Shown: piece by piece, positions 58,287-64,000 of the stretch
Layout: every line of letters begins with the position of its first letter
Numbering within the stretch: the stretch's first letter is position 1
Source: Streptosporangium pseudovulgare
Lineage (GTDB): Bacteria > Actinomycetota > Actinomycetes > Streptosporangiales > Streptosporangiaceae
Assembly: GCF_014648055.1 (NCBI RefSeq)
Contig: NZ_BMQJ01000004.1
Span: 1 to 64,000 of the forward strand
DNA length: 64,000 nucleotides
Direction of reading: 5' to 3'
Notes under the pieces: model-generated
What the model saw: the letters and a program-made list of their open reading frames with translations, nothing else
The model's database searches: none
What the model was told of the DNA's origin: nothing
Made by a program: the position numbers and the translations under genes

Positions 58287-59690
58287 TCACTCGACCAGGC
58301 CGAAACCGCCCCTGCTGAGGGAGATGATCTCGGGGCCGACGGAGCCCTCGTCGAGGGGGGCGCGGGTGTCGCTCGCCAGCGTGGTGACGACGTAGGTCCT
58401 CCCCTTGGCGGTGCGCCCGAGGAACGCCATGTCGAGGACCCCGGCTTCGGAGCCGCCCTTGTACCAGACGGTCGGCCACGCGGCGGGGTCGAGGCCGATC
58501 CCGGCGTCGTTGGCCGAGAGCACCTCGTTCAGGCGGGCGTCACTCCGCGTGAGCAGGCCGGCGTAGGCGCGGCAGACGTCGCGGGGGGAGCCGAACCACT
58601 CGATGGTGTCGATCTCGCGGGGCCGCTCCCACACCTTGATCTTCGAGAGGGGGAGGCCGGCGACGACGTCACGGAGATAGGCACGGCGCCCCTGCGTGCC
58701 GCGCGCGAGGTAGGCGCGGGCGTGCCGGGGATAGTCGACGCCCTTCAGCAGGAACAGCTCGCGCGTGGTGAGGAAGGGGAGGTTCCGCTCGGCGTGGCCG
58801 GACCACTGGCGGACCTTCTTCTCCACGGCCTTGCGGCCGACCGTCTTCAGCAGCAGGTCGGCGGCGGTGTTGTCGCTGATCGAGATCATCAGCTTGGCCG
58901 CCTCATGGACCGTGACGGTGCTGCCGTCCGGCCGGGTTCCGAGGCCGTCCTCCGCCGGGATCTTCACCCCGGGCGTGACGGTGAGCTTCGTCTCCCAGCT
59001 CAGCCTGCCCGCGTGGATCCGGTCCGCCACCGCTCCCAGCACGTAGAGCTTGAAGATCGACCCCAGCGGGCGGGCGGTGTCCGCGTCGACGCCGTGGACG
59101 GTCTCGCACCGGCCCCGCCGGTCGATCTCGGCGGCGAGGAAGCCGGTCCGGGGGGCGGTCTTGCGGAGCCGGGCGTCGAGCTCCGCCCAGCCGGTGGGGG
59201 CGGGCGGGACCGACGGCGCGACCAGCAGGCCGTCGATCTTCCCTGAGGCGTCCACGGTGAGCCTGACGTCGGACTTCCGTCCGCCGACGGTGACCGTGCC
59301 GATCAGGAAGTCCGGGTCGGTCCTGGTCAGCTCGTCGAGCCGGATGCCGGACATGCCCTTGAGGAACTGGTTGAAGCCGTCGACGGTCACCTCCTTGAGG
59401 AAGCCGGCGTTCACGTGCTGCCCGAGCTCGTCCGCGGGGAGCGGCGCCCGGGTCGTGGCGTCCAGGAACCAGCGGAGCTGACGCCCGGCCGGGCTGTCGG
59501 GAATCTCCGGGGTGGCGGTGGCGGTGGTCGCGGGGCTGGGGGCGGTCCCCACGGCGGCCTGCCGCACCGGCGCGGCGGCGGGCCGTACGGCGTCCGCGGC
59601 GGCCGGGAGGGTTCCGCCGACGGTCAGGGGAGCGGCCACGGCGAGGGCGGCCAGGGCCAGTGTGCGGGTCGTTCGGGGCCGTAGGTGCAC
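58287..59690 (-). CDS. LpqF/ORF12-like exported beta-lactamase-fold serine hydrolase
   Basis: A 467-residue exported protein with a signal peptide (TLALAALAVAAPLTVGGTLPAAADA), an NTF2-like N-terminal domain (~75-170: GRQLRWFLDATTRAP, GFNQFLKGMSGIRLDEL) and a class A beta-lactamase/transpeptidase domain. The latter has SIFK (Ser211-Lys214) in GSIFKLYVLGA, SDN in SISDNTAADLLL and KGG in YKGGSEAGV. This two-domain order matches LpqF of mycobacteria and ORF12 of clavulanate clusters. Target and activity are unknown. GTG 59690 has GGAGAC upstream. A hairpin occupies its 5' leader. Divergent from the NarL-type pair. Confidence 0.9.
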   Translation of the reverse strand: MHLRPRTTRTLALAALAVAAPLTVGGTLPAAADAVRPAAAPVRQAAVGTAPSPATTATATPEIPDSPAGRQLRWFLDATTRAPLPADELGQHVNAGFLKEVTVDGFNQFLKGMSGIRLDELTRTDPDFLIGTVTVGGRKSDVRLTVDASGKIDGLLVAPSVPPAPTGWAELDARLRKTAPRTGFLAAEIDRRGRCETVHGVDADTARPLGSIFKLYVLGAVADRIHAGRLSWETKLTVTPGVKIPAEDGLGTRPDGSTVTVHEAAKLMISISDNTAADLLLKTVGRKAVEKKVRQWSGHAERNLPFLTTRELFLLKGVDYPRHARAYLARGTQGRRAYLRDVVAGLPLSKIKVWERPREIDTIEWFGSPRDVCRAYAGLLTRSDARLNEVLSANDAGIGLDPAAWPTVWYKGGSEAGVLDMAFLGRTAKGRTYVVTTLASDTRAPLDEGSVGPEIISLSRGGFGLVE

Positions 59691-59730
59691 GGATGTCTCC
59701 TTCGCGGGCTGCTTCAAAGGCTGCGGGTCC

Positions 59731-59753
59731 GCCGTCACCACCGCGGTGACGGC
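59731..59753 (-). promoter_or_regulatory. Hairpin at the 5' end of the LpqF-like mRNA
   Basis: A perfect 9-bp stem (GCCGTCACC / GGTGACGGC, 5-base loop) lies just inside the transcript predicted from a minus-strand -10 TAGCGT (59764-59769). A 5'-terminal stem can stabilise mRNA or regulate translation. Confidence 0.45.
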
Positions 59754-59839
59754 CGTGGTCCACACGCTAGGAAGGGCACGGCGGGCGGGGTATCCGGCGG
59801 GCCACCGCCTTCCGGGGTGCGGCCGTCCACCGGCGGATG

Positions 59840-59857
59840 TGAGGACAACCTCATAGA
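59840..59857 (+). promoter_or_regulatory. Operator-like repeat before the NarL-type kinase gene
   Basis: TGAGG-ACAA-CCTCA (59840-59853) overlaps a -10-like CATAGA (59852-59857) ahead of GTG 59891. It could bind the paired regulator for autoregulation. Confidence 0.4.
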
Positions 59858-59890
59858 CGGCGGTCGCCCGGGGGGACCACACTGCGTTCC

Positions 59891-61648
59891 GTGCTCCCCC
59901 CGACCCCGACCCGTGTCCTCGCCGCCTCCATGGCGGCGGTGGCGATCCTCGGCATCGTCGCCGGCACGGTGCTGGAGGGCGGCCCGCCGCTCGCCCAGCT
60001 GACGTTCGTCGCGCTGGCGCTGCCGCTGCCCGCGCTGGGCTGGCTCGTCGCCCACCGGCGGCCGGACAACCTCTACGGATGGCTGCTCCTGGCCACCGCG
60101 GACTGCATGGGCCTGGGGGCCCTGGGGGTCGGGCTCCTCATCTCCGCGGACACGGGGCAGCCCACGCCGCAGCTCGTCCTCGCCGCCGTGCTGTCCTCCC
60201 TGTTCGCGCCTTTCTACGGGCTCTCGTGGGTGTTCGTCCCGCTGTTCTTCCCGGACGGGCGGCTTCCCTCGCGGCGCTGGCGGGTGGCGGCCTGGATCGC
60301 CGGGGCGGCGATCGCCACGCACTGGCTGGGGGTGCTGCTGTTTCCGGAGGACGTCTACGTCATCTCGCCGCTCGGCAACCCGCTCAGCGTCACCGGGCCG
60401 GGCGCGCTGGTCGTGGCGGGCCTGGCCGGACTGGGGCAGCTGACGGTGTTCGGCACGGCGCTGGCGGTGCTGGTCTCCCTCGCGACGCGCACCCGCCGCG
60501 CCTCCGGGCCCGGACGCCGCCGGCTCGGCTGGATGACCGCCGGGCTCGCCGCCACCCTCGGCGGGTTCCTGCTGGGCACGTTCTCCATCGTCACGGAGCC
60601 GGCGGCGACCGGGGTCCTCGTCATGCCCCTGCTGGGCGCGCTGCCCGCCGCGATCGGGGTGGCCGTGTTCCGGCACAACCTGCTCGACATCCGGGTGGGC
60701 GTCCGGGGCTCGCGCTTCTTCCTCGTCTTCGACCTGCGGCCCACGGTGGACGAGCTGCTCTCGGAGCTGGCGCCCGGCCTGGAGGAGGCGGAGCCGGGCG
60801 AGCTGCTCGGGCGGCTGGCCGAGGCCGTGCGGACGGGCCTGGACGTCCGGTGGGCGGCCGTCACGCTCGCCGACGGCACCCGGGTCGTGGCGGGCGAGGA
60901 GGAGGGCGAGCCGGAGCTGACCGTTCCCGCCGGGCAGGGGCACATCGCCTGCGGCCCTCGGGACGGCGGCCTCACCCGCGACGACCGGCGGCTGCTGCGG
61001 GCGCTGGCCGTACCGGTCGGGCTGGCGATCCAGAGCGCGGGGCTGGCCGCCCGGCTGGTCAACGCGCAGGAGGCCGAGCGGCGGCGGATCGAGCGCAACA
61101 TCCACGACGGCGTGCAGCAGGAGATCGTCGCGCTCATCGCCGGCCTGGAGCTGGCCAGGGCCACCGGAGGGGACGCCGAGACGATGACGCTCCTGCGGGA
61201 CCAGGCCAGGCAGACCCTCGACGACCTGCGGGAGCTGGCGGCGGGCATCCACCCGTCGGTGCTCAGCCAGGGCGGGCTGGCCGAGGCCCTGGAGGAGCGC
61301 TGCTCGCGCCTGCCGGTGCCCTCGACGGTGCGCGTCGACCCCGAGCCGCGTGTGAGACGCTTTCCCGACGAGATCGAGGGAGCGCTGTACTTCACCGTGA
61401 GCGAGGCGCTCGCCAACACGCTCAAGCACGCCCGCGCCTCCGCCGTGGACGTACGGCTGACGCTGTCCGGCGGGCGGCTGGGGGTCACGGTCGCCGACGA
61501 CGGCGAGGGTTTCGACCCGGGGACGGTCACCCGGCGCGGGCTCGTGGCCCTCGCCGACCGGCTGGCCGCGCTCGGCGGCGGCCTGGACGTGGCGAGCGCG
61601 AAGGGGGAGGGGACGAGGGTGCGAGCCTGGGTGCCGGTCCATGACTGA
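59891..61648 (+). CDS. NarL-type sensor histidine kinase
   Basis: A 585-residue membrane kinase. About seven hydrophobic segments cover residues 8-270, with a GAF-like stretch ~290-380. The HisKA_3 block is EAERRRIERNIHDGVQQEIV (phosphoacceptor His near 405) with LRELAAGIHPSVLSQGGLAEAL, and the HATPase has VSEALANTLKHA and DDGEGFDP. It probably phosphorylates the coupled LuxR/NarL regulator (8-base overlap). The signal is unknown. Confidence 0.9.
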   Translation: MLPPTPTRVLAASMAAVAILGIVAGTVLEGGPPLAQLTFVALALPLPALGWLVAHRRPDNLYGWLLLATADCMGLGALGVGLLISADTGQPTPQLVLAAVLSSLFAPFYGLSWVFVPLFFPDGRLPSRRWRVAAWIAGAAIATHWLGVLLFPEDVYVISPLGNPLSVTGPGALVVAGLAGLGQLTVFGTALAVLVSLATRTRRASGPGRRRLGWMTAGLAATLGGFLLGTFSIVTEPAATGVLVMPLLGALPAAIGVAVFRHNLLDIRVGVRGSRFFLVFDLRPTVDELLSELAPGLEEAEPGELLGRLAEAVRTGLDVRWAAVTLADGTRVVAGEEEGEPELTVPAGQGHIACGPRDGGLTRDDRRLLRALAVPVGLAIQSAGLAARLVNAQEAERRRIERNIHDGVQQEIVALIAGLELARATGGDAETMTLLRDQARQTLDDLRELAAGIHPSVLSQGGLAEALEERCSRLPVPSTVRVDPEPRVRRFPDEIEGALYFTVSEALANTLKHARASAVDVRLTLSGGRLGVTVADDGEGFDPGTVTRRGLVALADRLAALGGGLDVASAKGEGTRVRAWVPVHD

Positions 61649-62330
61649 GCCGGAGCGGGCCGCGGGACGGCCGCGGGTCGTCATCGCCGACGACCACTAC
61701 CTGGTCCGCGAGGGCGTCCGGAGACTGCTGGAGACGTCCGGCAAGGCGGCCGTCACCGGGGCCGTGGGCAGCGCCGGCGAGCTGCTGGACGCCGTGCGCA
61801 GACTCCGGCCGGACGTGGTCATCACCGACATCCGCATGCCGGGCGGCCCGTTCCGGCCGGGCTTCGAGGGCATCGACGCGGCCCACCGGATCCGCGCCGA
61901 CCACCCGGCGACCGGTGTCGTGGTGCTCTCCCAGTTCTCCGACGCGCTCTACGCCTTCGAGGTGTTCAAGCACGGCGCCGAGGGCTTCGCCTACCTGCTG
62001 AAGGACCGCGTCGGTGACCTGGAGGAGCTGCTCGGCGCGGTGCGGGCGGTGGCCGGCGGCGGCTCGGTCATCGACCCCAAGGTCGTGGAGGCCCTGATGG
62101 CCCGCCGCGCCGTACGGGGTCACCGGGGGGAGGAGCTGACCCCGCGCGAGCGCGACGTGCTGTGCGAGATGGCCCACGGCAGGTCCAACGGCGGCATCGC
62201 CCGCGCGCTCCACCTGTCGGTCTCCGCCGTCGAGAAGAACGTCAACGCGATCTTCATGAAGCTGGGGCTGGAGAACAGCCCCGACACCCATCGGCGGGTC
62301 GCGGCGGTCCTGGCCTATCTCGGCACGTAG
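61641..62330 (+). CDS. NarL/LuxR-family response regulator
   Basis: A 229-residue regulator. The receiver starts VVIADDHYLVREGVRRLL, phospho-acceptor Asp63 in VITDIRMPGG, and the conserved Lys is in YLLKDRVGDLEELLGAVRAV. The LuxR-type HTH is LTPRERDVLCEMAHGRSNGG then IARALHLSVSAVEKNVNAIF. ATG 61641 overlaps the kinase stop by 8 bases. Targets unknown. Confidence 0.92.
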   Translation: MTEPERAAGRPRVVIADDHYLVREGVRRLLETSGKAAVTGAVGSAGELLDAVRRLRPDVVITDIRMPGGPFRPGFEGIDAAHRIRADHPATGVVVLSQFSDALYAFEVFKHGAEGFAYLLKDRVGDLEELLGAVRAVAGGGSVIDPKVVEALMARRAVRGHRGEELTPRERDVLCEMAHGRSNGGIARALHLSVSAVEKNVNAIFMKLGLENSPDTHRRVAAVLAYLGT

Positions 62331-62378
62331 CGCCGGCCGTTCCCCGGGCCGTTCCCCGGCCGGTCGCCCCTCGCCGTT

Positions 62379-62440
62379 CCGGAACGCCGGCCGCGGGCCC
62401 GCTCCCTGGCCGGAACGCCGGCCGCGGGCCCGTTCCCTGG
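62379..62440. repeat. 31-bp tandem duplication next to a terminator
   Basis: Units 62379-62409 and 62410-62440 are identical except for one base (C/T near their end). The second unit supplies the left arm of the terminator hairpin. Confidence 0.8.
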
Positions 62441-62460
62441 CCGGAGCGCGGGAACGGGCC
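62427..62460. terminator. Bidirectional terminator between the NarL regulator and kbl
   Basis: GGCCCGTTCCC (62427-62437) and GGGAACGGGCC (62450-62460) form an 11-bp perfect stem with a 12-base loop between convergent genes. Confidence 0.75.
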
Positions 62461-62469
62461 GGGTGGGTG

Positions 62470-63642
62470 TCAGCCGCGGGCGGCGACGAACGCCTCGACC
62501 GCGCGGTCCACGTCCTCGGCCGAGTGGGACGCCGAGAGCTGGACCCTGATGCGGGCCTGGCCCTTCGGCACCACCGGGTAGGAGAAGCCGATCACGTAGA
62601 TGCCCCGCTCCAGCAGCCGCTCGGCCATCGCCGCGGCCTCGGCGGCGTCGCCGATCATCACCGGGACGATGGGGTGGTCGCCGGGCAGGATGTCGAACCC
62701 CGCCTCGGTCATCTTCGTGCGGAACCGCGTCGTGTTGGCGCGCAGCCGGTCCCGGGCGTCGCTGTCACCGCTGATCATGTCGAGGATGCGCAGCGAGGTG
62801 GCGGTGATCACCGGGGCGAGGGAGTTGGAGAACAGGTAGGGGCGCGAGCGCTGGCGCAGCAGCGCGCAGATCTCCCGGCGGGCGGCGACGTAACCGCCGC
62901 TGGCCCCGCCGAGCGCCTTGCCGAGGGTGCCGGTGATGATGTCCACCCGGTCCATCACGCCGTGCAGCTCGGGGGTGCCCCGGCCGCCGGGGCCGACGAA
63001 GCCGACCGCGTGGGAGTCGTCCACCATGACCATGGCGCCGTACTTCTCGGCCAGGTCGCAGATCTCCCGCAGCGGGGCGACGTAGCCGTCCATGGAGAAG
63101 ACGCCGTCGGTGACGACCAGCTTGCGCCGGGCGTCGGACGCCTCCTTCAGCCGGGCCTCCAGCTCGGCCATGTCGCGGTTGGCGTAGCGCAGGCGGCGGG
63201 CCTTGCACAGCCGGATGCCGTCGATGATGCTCGCGTGGTTGAGCGCGTCGGAGATCACCGCGTCACGGTCGTCGAGCAGCGTCTCGAACACGCCGCCGTT
63301 GGCGTCGAAGCACGAGCTGTACAGGACGGTGTCCTCCTGGCCGAGGAACTCCGACAGCCGCGCCTCCAGTTCCTTGTGGACCTCCTGGGTGCCGCAGATG
63401 AAGCGGACCGACGCCATGCCGAAGCCCCAGCGGTCGAGCGCCTCCTTGGCGGCGGCGACCACCTCGGGGTGGTCGGCCAGGCCCAGGTAGTTGTTGGCGC
63501 AGAAGTTCAGCACCTCGCCGCCCCCGGCGACGGCGATGCCGGAGCTCTGCGGGGTGGTGAGGACCCGCTCGGGCTTGAGCAGCCCGGCGGAGACGATCTC
63601 GTCGAGGGTCACGCGCAGGTCGTCGCGGACGTTGTCGAACAT
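62470..63642 (-). CDS. kbl: Glycine C-acetyltransferase (2-amino-3-ketobutyrate CoA ligase)
   Basis: A 390-residue alpha-oxoamine synthase PLP enzyme. It begins [20 protein letters not shown]; substrate block [19 protein letters not shown], then [51 protein letters not shown], and the Schiff-base lysine in [13 protein letters not shown]. It cleaves 2-amino-3-ketobutyrate with CoA to glycine and acetyl-CoA, the second step of threonine degradation. ATG 63642 shares its A with the tdh stop (TGATG), so translation is coupled. Confidence 0.95.
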   Translation of the reverse strand: MFDNVRDDLRVTLDEIVSAGLLKPERVLTTPQSSGIAVAGGGEVLNFCANNYLGLADHPEVVAAAKEALDRWGFGMASVRFICGTQEVHKELEARLSEFLGQEDTVLYSSCFDANGGVFETLLDDRDAVISDALNHASIIDGIRLCKARRLRYANRDMAELEARLKEASDARRKLVVTDGVFSMDGYVAPLREICDLAEKYGAMVMVDDSHAVGFVGPGGRGTPELHGVMDRVDIITGTLGKALGGASGGYVAARREICALLRQRSRPYLFSNSLAPVITATSLRILDMISGDSDARDRLRANTTRFRTKMTEAGFDILPGDHPIVPVMIGDAAEAAAMAERLLERGIYVIGFSYPVVPKGQARIRVQLSASHSAEDVDRAVEAFVAARG

Positions 63643-64000
63643 CAGGCGGTCCAATCCAGGATGATCTTGCCGGTCTTGCCGCTCGCGGCGGTGTCGAAGG
63701 CCGCGTCGAAGTCGCGGTGGGAGAAGCGGTCGGTGATCACGGGGGAGAGGTCGAGGCCCTTCTCCAGCAGCACGGACATGGCGTACCACGTCTCGAACAT
63801 CTCCCGGCCGTAGACGCCCTTGAGAGTGATCATCGAGGTCACGATGGTCGCGAAGTCGACGGAGAACTCCTCGGCGGGCAGCCCGAGCATGGCGATCTTC
63901 CCGCCGTGCGTCATGTTGGCGATCATGTCGCGGAGCGCCTGCGGGTGGCCCGACATCTCCAGGCCCACGTCGAAGCCCTCGCGCATGCCGAGGCGCCGCA
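63642..64000 (-). CDS. tdh: L-threonine 3-dehydrogenase (5' end beyond window)
   Basis: The C-terminal ~119 residues of a zinc-dependent medium-chain dehydrogenase: [55 protein letters not shown] and [11 protein letters not shown]. It oxidises threonine to 2-amino-3-ketobutyrate, substrate of the coupled Kbl enzyme. Frame is open to the window edge with no start, so the gene continues upstream. Confidence 0.93.
   Translation of the reverse strand, partial: RRLGMREGFDVGLEMSGHPQALRDMIANMTHGGKIAMLGLPAEEFSVDFATIVTSMITLKGVYGREMFETWYAMSVLLEKGLDLSPVITDRFSHRDFDAAFDTAASGKTGKIILDWTA

Noticed and set aside
1-64000. tRNA/rRNA genes, insertion sequences or prophage
   Set aside because: No cloverleaf-type sequence with CCA-proximal features, no transposase or integrase, and no terminal inverted repeats with target duplications were seen; a tRNAscan/ISfinder run would settle it.

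Overview
The window is about 72-73% G+C, with strong G/C bias at third codon positions, many GTG starts and many 1-8 bp gene overlaps. This is typical of a filamentous actinomycete. Several gene families (a sigma factor paired with a CU044_5270-type protein, DUF3027, DUF2530, an SCO7613-type membrane protein, an LpqF-like serine hydrolase, F420-dependent oxidoreductases) point to the Streptosporangiales, probably Streptosporangiaceae. That placement is inferred from gene content. I see no rRNA, tRNA, CRISPR array, insertion sequence or prophage, so the window looks like ordinary chromosome with accessory patches.

Layout. 1-2.9 kb: end of an unknown gene, a TrmH-type RNA methyltransferase, a C-terminal remnant of an XRE-type regulator, a HAD phosphatase and a cold-shock protein. 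3-11 kb: MFS transporter, DUF3027, a 1032-residue sacsin-type GHKL ATPase protein, DUF2530 and an AzgA-like purine permease, closed by a strong terminator. 11-21.6 kb: an AAA/DUF234 ATPase behind a perfect AT-rich palindrome, MarR + MFS + thpR, an aldo/keto reductase behind a MerR-type operator, an ECF sigma factor with its CU044_5270 partner, a large double palindrome with a broken gene start, a MATE-type exporter and an anchored beta-propeller-like protein. 21.7-26 kb: an SCO7613-type polytopic protein with a collagen-like linker, and lhgO.

26-35.3 kb is a regulated efflux module. It holds an OmpR-type regulator and kinase, two divergent membrane-fusion (MacA/HlyD-like) adaptors, a MacB-like ATPase and permease, an anchored DUF5666-like protein, and a second OmpR-type regulator with no kinase beside it. 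Recurrent TCAG/CTGAGG-type repeats lie in its promoters. 35.7-39.7 kb: a dynamin-like GTPase, a second membrane GTPase and a 55-residue membrane protein.

40-44.3 kb (minus strand): a HAD phosphatase, type I mannose-6-phosphate isomerase and an Orn/Lys/Arg decarboxylase-fold enzyme, interrupted by short tandem repeats, plus a two-gene DUF1036 operon. 44.5-47.7 kb: an antibiotic-type ABC exporter divergent from its MarR/GbsR-like regulator. 47.9-53.8 kb: a small secreted protein, Nudix hydrolase, nucleoside deaminase, F420 oxidoreductase, serine hydrolase with a MarR-type regulator, and a cytochrome P450 with an unusual I-helix.

54-58.3 kb: a compact two-gene unit that looks like a HicA/HicB-topology toxin-antitoxin or regulatory pair lacking HicA residues (the best candidate here for something undescribed), a spore-associated-protein-A-like secreted protein, a MerR regulator with an obvious operator, a MarR regulator divergent from a truncated alpha/beta hydrolase, and a LysR regulator. 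58.3-64 kb: an LpqF-like beta-lactamase-fold protein, a NarL-type two-component pair, and kbl-tdh for threonine catabolism (tdh runs off the window). Functions are assigned from motifs and family knowledge read by eye; no database search was run.
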